The notes beneath the pieces are model-generated. The model was not told where the DNA came from, searched no databases, and was given only the letters and a program-made list of their open reading frames with translations. From NCBI GenBank assembly GCA_900318465.1, contig ONKQ01000001.1, forward strand, positions 62,001-126,000: a stretch of DNA of 64,000 bases, given 5' to 3'. This document shows positions 56,370-64,000 of the stretch, piece after piece. How positions within the stretch are numbered: position 1 is the stretch's first letter; each line of letters opens with the position of its first letter. This DNA comes from an uncultured Bacteroidales bacterium. GTDB lineage: Bacteria; Bacteroidota; Bacteroidia; Bacteroidales; F082. The translations under genes were made by a program, and so were the position numbers.

Positions 56370-57215
56370 CTATTGCATTGCGATATTCCACGAGATACAA
56401 TTAAGCCCTCCGCCTCTCCTGACTGCTTCCAATGCTTGTATGCCTATCACTTCAAAATCGGACAGGGCATTGGCAATCTGTCCCCAAGCCTGTTCGTCCT
56501 CTTCAAGCCCTAATTGCGGCACAAGAATCAACCTGCCAATCTGCAAGAAATTGATGTAAGCCCAACTGCGAGCGTGTCGTCTTTTGGTTGCATACTTCAA
56601 CGGGATAACCTCAAAGTGTTTTTCTAACGCTTTTCGGAAACGACGGTAATAATAAATCGAACTGTCATCATAGTTCGTCAAAAGGATTTTGCCGTCACCC
56701 GCATAATGGACAATGCCATCGCTGTGGCCGAAGGTTTCTTCTCGGTCCCACGGCAGAAACAGAATGTCGCAACGGAAAGCATCTTTCAGGATTCTTTCCA
56801 CTTCGGTACGTGTTTTGTCCTTGTTCTCGGCAAACACTTTTTCCGTCATTACAATGGTTTCGCCGCATTTCACCACATTGCCGCCATCTATAACAAGGTC
56901 AATCGTGATGGCATTTTGCGCTACTTGTTCCAGACGGTTCTGTGGTGCTTGAAACACTTTTTCGGGGTTGGTCTGAAGTCGGCGATAGTAGGGAGTTTGC
57001 AAATAGTCGGGCGTGTATTTGTAGAACACAAAACGGTCTTCTTCTATTTGGATTGGCATAAAGTCGCGGCACCAAATGTCCTTGGTTTCAGAAAGATAGA
57101 CATAGCGAATCTTGTTCGTTTCCAATACTTCAACAATGTGCTGGTTCAAAATTGGACATTTCTTTGGTAGAAGGTCAGAGAAATAGACGGTGTTGGTGAG
57201 GTTGTCGGTGGTCAT
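56370..57215 (-). CDS. Agmatine deiminase family (PAD_porph) protein
   Basis: 281 residues with the guanidine-group-modifying enzyme sites: YLSETKDIWCRDFMPIQ (substrate Asp), VIDGGNVVKC, EETFGHSDGIVHYAGDG (catalytic His) and the nucleophile Cys in RRGGGLNCISWN. It is shorter than the usual 340-370 residues. The likely reaction is hydrolysis of agmatine or a related guanidino compound to an ureido product and ammonia. Its context, among mobile modules rather than polyamine genes, is unusual. Confidence 0.85.
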   Translation of the reverse strand: MTTDNLTNTVYFSDLLPKKCPILNQHIVEVLETNKIRYVYLSETKDIWCRDFMPIQIEEDRFVFYKYTPDYLQTPYYRRLQTNPEKVFQAPQNRLEQVAQNAITIDLVIDGGNVVKCGETIVMTEKVFAENKDKTRTEVERILKDAFRCDILFLPWDREETFGHSDGIVHYAGDGKILLTNYDDSSIYYYRRFRKALEKHFEVIPLKYATKRRHARSWAYINFLQIGRLILVPQLGLEEDEQAWGQIANALSDFEVIGIQALEAVRRGGGLNCISWNIAMQ

Positions 57216-57230
57216 AGCGAAGCGATTTTG

Positions 57231-57866
57231 TTATACTTGCTCTATTCTCGTAAAACTCCAGTTTCGATTGCATTTAACTTTGTTTCTTTCAGAATCAAAT
57301 TGATAAACATTCTGACGCTTCTTCTCCATAGTGGATGATGATTGTTTTCTTGGTGCATCAATCCATTTGACATTATTGCTGTTCCCAAGAGAAAACCCAT
57401 TTAACAAAGCATAAAGATATGTGGATTGAGTGTTATATCCATATTCCGTGGTTTCTTCGAACATACTTTTTTCTTTATTCCAAACCAAATACTTTCCATC
57501 CTTATCTTTCACCTCATAAGTTCGTATCAAAGCCGATGCTCTATACTGTTCTGCTTCACTTTCAAAGGTAATATCAAAACCTGAAGAATGTGCGTGTAAA
57601 GTCATTAGAGGAAAGTATGGGACATTTACAAAATCTTTTCCATTGCGATGATATACGATTGGGTCGTGTATCCCATTTTCTTTTTCGCTGTGGAAATAGA
57701 ACTCTACGGTTCGAATAAACACCCTGTATTCGTCGTGTACCTGGATATAGCCGCCATAAAGGAATGCTGGTGCGAGCTCTTTAAAGATGCTCTGAAGTTC
57801 TGTTTCATTAGAAACAGTGTTGGCTTTTTCTTCGAATTGTTTTAGACTTTCAATTAACGTTTCCAT
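57231..57866 (-). CDS. Protein of unknown function
   Basis: 211 residues, mixed fold: METLIESLKQFEEKANTVSNETELQS, then VFIRTVEFYFHSEKENGIHDPIVYHRN and FPLMTLHAHSSGFDITFESEAEQYRASALIRTYEV. The family is not recognised with confidence. The FYFH..HDPI.YHR pattern resembles some glycosylase-like proteins, but the support is weak. It is AT-rich. ATG 57866 is preferred to the GC-poor extension. It sits 15 bp upstream of the deiminase gene and is probably co-transcribed with it. Confidence 0.65.
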   Translation of the reverse strand: METLIESLKQFEEKANTVSNETELQSIFKELAPAFLYGGYIQVHDEYRVFIRTVEFYFHSEKENGIHDPIVYHRNGKDFVNVPYFPLMTLHAHSSGFDITFESEAEQYRASALIRTYEVKDKDGKYLVWNKEKSMFEETTEYGYNTQSTYLYALLNGFSLGNSNNVKWIDAPRKQSSSTMEKKRQNVYQFDSERNKVKCNRNWSFTRIEQV

Positions 57867-58012
57867 ATCATTTGTGTTTAGAATTTGCCGCAAAAGTAGA
57901 AAGAATAGTTGGATGGATTGCAAGAAAATTGGTTAAACATTGTTAAAATTTTCTCAATAGTTATTTACAACAAAAATAACAAATTGCAGTTATTTTGTGT
58001 ATGAAATAAATT

Positions 58013-58043
58013 CAATTTCAAAACTTTGATTAAACTCAAGGCG
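58013..58043. repeat. dnaE2-upstream repeat, diverged copy
   Basis: TTTCAAAACTTTGATTAAAC then TCAAGGCG, aligned with 59365-59395 and 60473-60503 in the same orientation. It bounds the left side of the DUF4143 copy D module. Confidence 0.65.
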
Positions 58044-58075
58044 ACAAACAATACAACAACAAAGTATGTGTTCGG

Positions 58076-59212
58076 TTAAATCTCTCCCGACCACAACATC
58101 TTGAAGAAATCGAGAACATAGACACATTCAATGTCACCAATTTGGCGGTTAAACTTGTCGAGCGAAACCACCATACGACGACTGTCAGGATGTTCTTCGC
58201 CAAACGCTTTCAATCCTTTGGTGTGGCGCGGCTGTATCTCTTCGGTCGATTTGATTTCTATGGCCACTCGTGCATCTCCAATCACAGCGTCCACCTCAAT
58301 TCCCGTATAGGTGCGCCAATACGACAAGGTTTCTTCCGAATGGGTGTAATGTAGCCACGCATAAATCTCTTGAATGACCAAGTGTTCGAAAGCGTGTCCG
58401 TAATCGACGCTGCCTCTGCTCATTTCCTTGCGGTGCAATAAATGATTGGCCACGCCAATGTCGAAATAATAGAACTTTGGCGCTTGCATCAGCCGCCTTT
58501 TCATCACTTTCCGGAAAGCGGGGATCCGATACCCCATCAAGGAGTCTTCAAGGATGTCGAAATAGGCATTGACCGTTGTGGCGTGTACTCCGCAATCCTG
58601 TGCGATATTGTTATAGTTGACAATCTCCCCATCGGTCAGCGCTGCCACTTCGAGGAATCGGTGGAAGGCATTGAGATTGCGCACAAGTGCCTCTTCTTTG
58701 ATTTCCTCTTTCAGGTAAACATCTATGTATCCCGCCAAAAGGCGACTGGGATTCTTGGCAAGATAATGCGGAGGAATCGTCCCATAGGCAACAGCGCGGT
58801 CGATGTCGAAATCCGGTATCTCCGCGCTCACAAAAGGATAAAGATACACAGGAAAAGCCCTGCCTCCCAAGGTGTTGTGTCCCTTGCGTTTCAGTTTTCT
58901 TGCACTTGACCCGCATAAGATAAAAACAAGTCCTGCCTCGACAATGAGGCGATGAACCTCGTTCAGTAGTTCGGGTGCTTCAGGTATTTCATCAATGATG
59001 ACCAAAGTGCCTTCTTCCTTGTCCTTCAAGGTCTCGTAGAGAAGTGTTGGCCGTCGCTGATACCGCTCTTTTACACTGTTGTCGAGCAGGTCAATGCAAA
59101 TCGATTCGGGGAATTGCTGCCGCAGTATGGTCGATTTTCCCGTTTGTCTGGCTCCAAATAGGAAAATGCTGCTATCAATTTCATTTTTTATATTTAAAAA
59201 CCTGTTTATCAT
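58076..59212 (-). CDS. DUF4143-type AAA ATPase (copy D)
   Basis: 378 residues with Walker A GARQTGKST (20-28), Walker B LVIIDEIPE (70-78) and sensor FILCGSSARKLKR. The C-terminal DUF4143 domain (YWRTYTGIEVDAVIGDARVAIEIKSTE) has E-x-D...E-x-K intact. This suggests a nuclease-like site still able to bind metal. Two 32-bp repeats lie just upstream (59229-59286). It is flanked on both sides by copies of the dnaE2 upstream sequence. Confidence 0.9.
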   Translation of the reverse strand: MINRFLNIKNEIDSSIFLFGARQTGKSTILRQQFPESICIDLLDNSVKERYQRRPTLLYETLKDKEEGTLVIIDEIPEAPELLNEVHRLIVEAGLVFILCGSSARKLKRKGHNTLGGRAFPVYLYPFVSAEIPDFDIDRAVAYGTIPPHYLAKNPSRLLAGYIDVYLKEEIKEEALVRNLNAFHRFLEVAALTDGEIVNYNNIAQDCGVHATTVNAYFDILEDSLMGYRIPAFRKVMKRRLMQAPKFYYFDIGVANHLLHRKEMSRGSVDYGHAFEHLVIQEIYAWLHYTHSEETLSYWRTYTGIEVDAVIGDARVAIEIKSTEEIQPRHTKGLKAFGEEHPDSRRMVVSLDKFNRQIGDIECVYVLDFFKMLWSGEI

Positions 59213-59228
59213 ATTGTTGTTATTTTAT

Positions 59229-59286
59229 ATATCCAATATTTTTATTGAAAATCGAGGATGCTATCCAAGATTTTCAATCAAAATCG
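59229..59286. repeat. Direct repeat array D, 32-bp period
   Basis: ATATCCAATATTTTTATTGA and CTATCCAAGATTTTCAATCA, each followed by AAATCG, at 59229-59254 and 59261-59286; 21 of 26 positions match. It sits 16 bp before the start codon of ATPase D. Confidence 0.75.
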
Positions 59287-59364
59287 TGCGCAAAGATAGA
59301 TTGTTTTTCTGAATTGGCAAAATAAATCGGAAAAAAGAGACTTTCGATGGCACCAATTCCAATT

Positions 59365-59395
59365 CATCTCAAAAACTTTGATTAAATTTACGGCG
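59365..59395. repeat. dnaE2-upstream repeat, orphan copy
   Basis: 31 bp identical to 60473-60503 (CATCTCAAAAACTTTGATTA then AATTTACGGCG), but with no polymerase gene after it. The stretch 59287-59550 otherwise holds no gene that I can see. Confidence 0.85.
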
Positions 59396-59550
59396 TAAAT
59401 TTTCATTGTGTACCACGAATTGGGGCGAAAACTCTAAACCATTACATTTCTCCGCTATTCCAATACTGGAGGATTCTCTGTGCCATTTTGTCAAGCAATC
59501 AATAAGCCAATAGGGAAAAAGTAGTAACTTTGCAGCATAAAACTCAAGCA

Positions 59551-59700
59551 ATGAAACTCCCCATCAACATAGAGGAACTGCTCTGCGGGCGCGCTGTGGA
59601 AGGCGAGCGGATGACTCGCATCATTACAGCAACCGCCGTTTAGGCGAGTTTTTGAAAGAACTTGACCTCACCGAAGGCCGCGCCAAGGGAATTGCACTAA
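59551..59700 (+). pseudogene. Relic of an AlbA_2-type ATP-binding protein gene
   Basis: An ATG with a -7 box (TAACTTTG, 59525-59532) starts MKLPINIEELLCGRAVEGER, the conserved opening of AlbA_2/DUF4325 ATP-binding proteins. After about 70 bp the frame breaks and the sequence continues in another frame as NRRLGEFLKELDLTEGRAKG, a motif from near the C-terminus of the same family. About 1 kb of the gene has been lost. Confidence 0.7.
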
Positions 59701-59715
59701 AAAAGACTGTTTTCG

Positions 59716-60036
59716 TCACCAGAGGGCGACGCGGCCCAATGAGCCGAGGTCGAGGCTGGCGGATTTCGCGCCGAGGGCTTTCAGCACGCGGCTGATGGTG
59801 GTGAAGGTTGCGGCACGGCCACTCTCTATTTTCGATATTTGCGCCTCGCCGACCCCTATCCTTTCCCCGAGTTCCTTTTGGGTAAGGTTCTGCGCCTTGC
59901 GCGCTTCCTTGACTTTCTCGCCAAGCCGCCACGCTTCAATCCGTTCTTTTGCTTCGGCCTCAAACTGATCCCTTTCCGTGGTTCCGACTGGGCCAAGGTC
60001 TTTTTCAATCATTTGGTCAAGAGTTGTGTAATCCAT
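59716..60036 (-). CDS. HTH antitoxin (HigA/XRE type)
   Basis: 106 residues. The C-terminal half is an XRE helix-turn-helix: VKEARKAQNLTQKELGERIGVGEAQISKIESGRAATFTTISRVLKALG. ATG 60036 lies 11 bp downstream of the toxin gene stop, in the toxin-first order typical of HigBA. It probably neutralises the toxin and represses the pair. Confidence 0.85.
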   Translation of the reverse strand: MDYTTLDQMIEKDLGPVGTTERDQFEAEAKERIEAWRLGEKVKEARKAQNLTQKELGERIGVGEAQISKIESGRAATFTTISRVLKALGAKSASLDLGSLGRVALW

Positions 60037-60047
60037 AATGAACGGTT

Positions 60048-60371
60048 TTATTGGTTGAAATACTTGTTCTTGATATTGACAGCCTTCTTGATTTCTTTTT
60101 GAGGAGTTTTCTGTGATTTCTTCACTATACCGTGCGTGGCCACAATTAAGGTTTCGTTGCGGGTGTCCCAAAAGGCGAACAACCTGTATTCGATTCTCCT
60201 GTGTGCCGTCCTAATTTCCCAAATATCGTTCTTTCGGTCAATTTTCTTGAAAACGCGGTCGTCCTTCTCTCCGCTTTCAATAAACCTTGCGTCCGAGTAG
60301 ATTTTCCTTTTCGCATCGGCATCAAGGGTGTTTATGAAATCCTTTGCCTCTTGTAGAAATACGACTTTCAT
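60048..60371 (-). CDS. RelE/HigB-type toxin (phage-derived Gp49-like)
   Basis: 107 residues: MKVVFLQEAKDFINTLDADAKRKIYSD, then FKKIDRKNDIWEIRTAHRRIEYRLFAFWD and LIVATHGIVKKSQKTPQKEIKKA. The pattern I-W-E-(I/L)-R...R-[IV]-x-Y-R-x-[LF] and the final H-G-x-x-K-K-x-x-K-T-P are the Gp49/HigB signature. These toxins cut mRNA on the ribosome. It is paired with the antitoxin gene at 59716-60036. Confidence 0.88.
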   Translation of the reverse strand: MKVVFLQEAKDFINTLDADAKRKIYSDARFIESGEKDDRVFKKIDRKNDIWEIRTAHRRIEYRLFAFWDTRNETLIVATHGIVKKSQKTPQKEIKKAVNIKNKYFNQ

Positions 60372-60472
60372 TTGTGATGTTGGGTTCTCAAATACGCTGC
60401 AAATATACGTAACTTTCCTAAATTGGCAAGTTTTTGGTGCTATTTTTATGACTTTGCTCCCGAATCGACTAT

Positions 60473-60531
60473 CATCTCAAAAACTTTGATTAAATTTACG
60501 GCGAAATTTTTGACGAAAAACTAATCAAAGT
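60473..60531. promoter_or_regulatory. dnaE2 upstream region with shared operator
   Basis: It contains the 24-bp sequence shared with dinB (60486-60509), embedded in a perfect 10-bp inverted repeat: ACTTTGATTA at 60483-60492 and TAATCAAAGT at about 60522-60531. This fits a binding site for the LexA-like repressor. Confidence 0.55.
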
Positions 60532-60534
60532 ATT

Positions 60535-63453
60535 GTGCTGATTGCGGTTCACTCATATAACAGCCTGTGCTACGGCACGTTGCCGATTGCGGACTTGGTC
60601 ACGAAGGCCGCTGCGATGGGCTATTCCGTCTTGCCTTTGACCGATATCAACACGACGATGGGCGTGGCCGATTTCGTGGTGGAATGTCGGCGGAAGGGCG
60701 TGCGGCCCGTTGTGGGCGTGGAGGTGCGCAACGGCAACGAACTGCTATATGTGGCCTTGGCCAAAAACAACGCGGGCTTCGCCGAACTGAACCGCTTCTT
60801 GACGCAACACAACCTCACAAAACAGCCTTTTCCCGAAATCGCGCCCGATTGGGAACAGGTTTTCGTGATTTACCCTTTCGGGAAACGAAAGCAGAACTCG
60901 CTGAAAGAGAACGAATTTCTTGGTGTGCGCTTCTCCCAACTGACCAAATTGTACAACTGCGAATCCTTTGAAAAGTTGGTCGCGATGCAGCCCGTCACCT
61001 TCGCCGAAGAGGGTGATTTTCAACTGCATCAAAGCCTGCGCGCTATTGACGAAAACGTGCTGATTTCGCGCCTCGAGCCATCCGCTTGTGCCGCTCCCGA
61101 CGAAATTCTCTTGCCCGCCGAAAGGCTGAAAACCACTTTTGCGCTCTATCCGCAACTCATTGAAAATGCGGAGCGTATCTTGGACGAGTGCGAAATCGAC
61201 CTGGACAACAGCGTGAAAAACAAGCGCACTTTCACGGGCAATGTCTATGACGACCGCGAACTGTTGCGCAAGTTGGCTTTTGACGGGATGGCGTACCGCT
61301 ACGGCCTGCACGACAAAACCGCCTACCGCCGCATTGAGAAGGAGTTGGACATCATCGAGAGGATGGGCTTTTGCGCCTATTTCCTCATCGCTTGGGACAT
61401 CGTGCGCTATGCCATGTCGCAGGACTTTTACCATGTCGGGCGGGGCAGCGGGGCGAATAGCGTAGTGGCTTATTGCTTGAAAATCACTGATGTGGACCCG
61501 ATTGAGTTGGACTTGTATTTCGAACGTTTCCTCAACCCCAAGCGGAGCAGTCCGCCCGACTTCGACCTCGATTTCTCGTGGCGCGACCGCGACAAGGTCA
61601 TCGAACACATCTTTGAGAAATACGGTCGGGAGCACGTGGCTTTGCTCGGCGCGACGGTCACTTTCCAAAGCAATTCGCTGTGTCGCGAGTTGGGCAAGGT
61701 GTTCGGCCTGCCCAAGGGCGAGATTGACCAGATGGAACGCAATCCCGAGGCTTTCGCCCGACAGAGCGAAATCGGGCGGCAGATTTTGGCCATTTCGGAG
61801 CGACTCAAAGACTTTCCGCGACAGCGTTCCATCCACGCGGGCGGCGTGCTGATTACGGAAGAACCCATCACCAATTTTGTCTCCCTCGACCTGCCGCCCA
61901 AAGGCTTCCCGACCACGCAATACGATATGTATTCCGCCGAGAAATTAGGCTTTGAGAAAATCGACATTTTGAGCCAGCGCGGCATTGCCCACATTCGTGA
62001 CGCGGTGGAAATGGTAGAGCAAAGTCGCGGTTTGCGCATTGACATTCACCAGATTAACGCGCTGAAACAGGACGAACTGATTCGCCGCCAACTGCTCAAG
62101 GCCGAGACTTGCGGCTGTTTTTACATCGAGAGTCCGGCGATGCGCGGTCTGTTGCGCAAGTTGCGTTGCAGCGACTACAAAACCTTGGTTGCGGCCAGTT
62201 CCATCATCCGTCCGGGCGTGGCCAAGTCGGGGATGATGCGCGAATACATCAACCGCTTCCATCATCCTGATACTGTGGATTATAAGCATCCCGTTTTGAA
62301 GGAACTTTTGGCCGAAACATACGGCGTGATGATTTACCAAGAGGATGTGCTGAAAGTCGGGCATTATTTTGCGGGCTTGGATTTGGCCGAAGCCGATGTG
62401 CTGCGTCGAATGATGGGCCACAAGATGCGCGACAAGACTGAATTTGAGGAAGTTAAAAACAGATTTTTCGGCAATTGCAAGGCCAAAGGCTATCTTGATG
62501 CCTTGGTGAGCGAACTTTGGCGGCAGATAGAGTCGTTTTCGGGCTATTCCTTCTCGAAGGCACATTCGGCCTCATACGCCGTTGAAAGTTACCAAAGTCT
62601 TTACCTGAAAAGCCACTATCCGCTTGAGTTTCAGGTGGCTGTGATCAACAATTTCGGCGGATTTTACCAGACTTGGTTCTATTTCAACGAGGCGCGGCGT
62701 ATGGGCGCGAAAATCCATCTGCCTTGCGTCAATCGCAGCGAGTATTTGACCACTTTGAACGGTCGGACGATTTTTATGGGTTTTGTGCATTTGCAAGGCA
62801 TTGAGCAACAATTTGTTGAGCGTTTCATCTCCGAGCGCAAGGCTCACGGGCCTTTCGCCGATTTGGACGACTTCGTTTCGAGGGTGCCGTTTTCGTTGGA
62901 GCAACTCGTTTTGCTCATTCGCGGCGGCGCGTTCGGCTTCACGCGAAAGCCCAAGGCCGAACTGCTGTGGCAGGCGCATCTCCACAAAAGCGACGGAAAA
63001 AAGGAGCAGCCCGAAACGCTGTTCCAACTTGAAAACCAGCATTTTGAGTTTCCCGATTTCACGGCCAACACCTTGCAAAACGCCTACGATGAGATTGAAC
63101 TTTACGGTTTTCCCGTCACCTTGACTTGGTTCGATATGCTGAAAACCAAGTTTCGGGGCGAGTTGATGGCTTCGCAGATGCTGAATTTCGTTGGAAGTCG
63201 CTATCGAATGTTGGGCAAGTTGGTGACAATCAAATATGTGCGCACCTGCAAAGGCGAAACGATGGCCCTCGCCACCTTCGTCGATGCCACGGGCGAGGCC
63301 TTTGACACGGTGCATTTCCCGCAAACCCTAAAGGCATGGCCGTTCCAAGGCGATGGCGTTTATTTGCTTTTGGGAAAAGTTACTGAAGAGTTTGGGCAGC
63401 CGTCGTTGCAGGTGGAGAAAATGGAGAGGATGGGGTATAGGGTGTTGGGATGA
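60535..63453 (+). CDS. dnaE2: DnaE2-type DNA polymerase III alpha subunit
   Basis: 972 residues, shorter than replicative DnaE (about 1150). The N-terminal PHP domain is degenerate (the usual H-x-H-S reads AVHSYNS). The polymerase core has GRGSGANSVVAYCL, the catalytic carboxylates in PPDFDLDFSWRDRDKV (near 340-353) and SIHAGGVLIT. The helix-hairpin-helix and OB domains follow (LGKLVTIKYVRTCKGETMALATFVDATGE). The start is GTG; no in-frame ATG lies upstream. DnaE2 works with a Y-family partner in error-prone repair, matching the dinB and repressor genes nearby. Confidence 0.9.
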   Translation: MLIAVHSYNSLCYGTLPIADLVTKAAAMGYSVLPLTDINTTMGVADFVVECRRKGVRPVVGVEVRNGNELLYVALAKNNAGFAELNRFLTQHNLTKQPFPEIAPDWEQVFVIYPFGKRKQNSLKENEFLGVRFSQLTKLYNCESFEKLVAMQPVTFAEEGDFQLHQSLRAIDENVLISRLEPSACAAPDEILLPAERLKTTFALYPQLIENAERILDECEIDLDNSVKNKRTFTGNVYDDRELLRKLAFDGMAYRYGLHDKTAYRRIEKELDIIERMGFCAYFLIAWDIVRYAMSQDFYHVGRGSGANSVVAYCLKITDVDPIELDLYFERFLNPKRSSPPDFDLDFSWRDRDKVIEHIFEKYGREHVALLGATVTFQSNSLCRELGKVFGLPKGEIDQMERNPEAFARQSEIGRQILAISERLKDFPRQRSIHAGGVLITEEPITNFVSLDLPPKGFPTTQYDMYSAEKLGFEKIDILSQRGIAHIRDAVEMVEQSRGLRIDIHQINALKQDELIRRQLLKAETCGCFYIESPAMRGLLRKLRCSDYKTLVAASSIIRPGVAKSGMMREYINRFHHPDTVDYKHPVLKELLAETYGVMIYQEDVLKVGHYFAGLDLAEADVLRRMMGHKMRDKTEFEEVKNRFFGNCKAKGYLDALVSELWRQIESFSGYSFSKAHSASYAVESYQSLYLKSHYPLEFQVAVINNFGGFYQTWFYFNEARRMGAKIHLPCVNRSEYLTTLNGRTIFMGFVHLQGIEQQFVERFISERKAHGPFADLDDFVSRVPFSLEQLVLLIRGGAFGFTRKPKAELLWQAHLHKSDGKKEQPETLFQLENQHFEFPDFTANTLQNAYDEIELYGFPVTLTWFDMLKTKFRGELMASQMLNFVGSRYRMLGKLVTIKYVRTCKGETMALATFVDATGEAFDTVHFPQTLKAWPFQGDGVYLLLGKVTEEFGQPSLQVEKMERMGYRVLG

Positions 63454-63578
63454 TAGAAAATCTGCTCAAACCGTGCTTGGAACCATAATTTTTTATGCTT
63501 CCAAGCTGGCTATAAACGGAAAAATATTTCGTTGAAAACCTTGTTTATCCACTGTATTTATTGGTTTAAACGTGCATT

Positions 63579-64000
63579 TCATTCCTTAAACAAATCTTCC
63601 ACCGTTATCACATTTTGTACGCTAAACTGATACATATTCTTTTTCACGCCAAACGGCGTTATCAGGGTTTGGTGGATGGACTTGTGGGTCTTTTGTGCTT
63701 GGACGAAACGGCCGAGCTTGTGCCGCAAGTCGTCGTCATCGTCTTTTTCGATGGCGTATTCCTTGGTCGAGAACTTCATTTCGCAAAGGTTGGTCACTTG
63801 GTCGGAGCGGTCAATCACCATATCGACCTGTGCGCCAGCTCCGTAAACGGGGTCTTTTTCCACGCGCCAAGAGTACAAGCGAGTGGAAACGCCGCTGATG
63901 CCCAAAGCCTGCTTGATTTGCCTGATATGCTCGAAGCAAACCCGCTCGAAAGCAAGGCCTTCCCAAGTGTTGCGGATGGGCGTGTTGGCGTTCACGCTCC
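63579..64000 (-). CDS. AAA ATPase of the DUF234/DUF4143 kind, C-terminal part (runs off the window)
   Basis: The frame is open at the right edge. The visible 140 residues are the nuclease-like C-terminal domain: WEGLAFERVCFEHIRQIKQALG, AQVDMVIDRSDQVTNLCEMKFSTKEYAI, where D and E-x-K form a PD-(D/E)XK-like site. The N-terminal ATPase part and any upstream repeats are outside. It is another member of the ATPase group enriched in this region. Confidence 0.8.
   Translation of the reverse strand, partial: SVNANTPIRNTWEGLAFERVCFEHIRQIKQALGISGVSTRLYSWRVEKDPVYGAGAQVDMVIDRSDQVTNLCEMKFSTKEYAIEKDDDDDLRHKLGRFVQAQKTHKSIHQTLITPFGVKKNMYQFSVQNVITVEDLFKE

Noticed and set aside
60745..61920. Minus-strand frame of 391 codons opposite dnaE2
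   Set aside because: Shadow of the polymerase core; no independent support.

Overview
The window looks like chromosomal DNA of a member of the Bacteroidota, most likely an uncultivated Bacteroidales. The evidence is two proteins with type IX secretion (T9SS) C-terminal sorting domains, one of them a gingipain-type C25 protease. Promoters match the TTG-N19-21-TAnnTTTG form, there are no obvious Shine-Dalgarno sites, and families typical of the phylum occur (DUF3667, DUF3078, DUF4143 ATPases, long YidC, extended S16).

Positions 1-44 kb are mostly conserved housekeeping genes: T9SS cargo, TrkH, YidC, gap, rpsP, a ScdA/hemerythrin-regulator pair, YebC, a cyclase-like protein, RfbD, a phosphohexomutase, tRNA-Met, an AtoE-like transporter, TruA, Aat, arginine deiminase, a large GH2 beta-galactosidase, NadE, RNase P RNA, PrmC, DnaA, an RsmI-like methyltransferase, a TrmH-HAD fusion, the C25 protease and CstA. 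Intergenic spaces hold several repeat families: heptamer and octamer minisatellites, a 130-bp repeat pair and small hairpins. In two places such repeats appear to have entered coding sequence in frame (the GH2 enzyme and the TrmH-HAD linker).

Positions 44-51 kb are accessory. A minus-strand operon encodes an FtsZ-derived protein consisting only of the GTP-binding domain (45767-46429) between two unrecognised proteins. A shared palindrome (GCCTGTGC-N9-GCACAGGC) lies 41-77 bp upstream of this operon, a lipoprotein gene, a possible uracil-glycosylase-like gene and a HAD gene, suggesting co-regulation.

Positions 51-64 kb look like a split mutasome: a LexA-like S24 repressor, a Y-family polymerase that lacks its SIDE catalytic motif, and a DnaE2-type polymerase. 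About 7 kb of accessory modules separate the last two: DUF4143 ATPases, a DUF1016 nuclease, a deiminase, a HigBA-like pair and gene relics. Module edges carry duplicated pieces of the mutasome genes: a second, diverged dinB 3' end at 55010-55074, and 31-bp copies of the dnaE2 upstream region at 58013 and 59365. All four DUF4143 genes whose upstream region is visible have their own set of direct repeats (23 bp or 32-33 bp period). I regard the repeat-associated DUF4143 modules and the FtsZ-like operon as the best candidates for undescribed systems.
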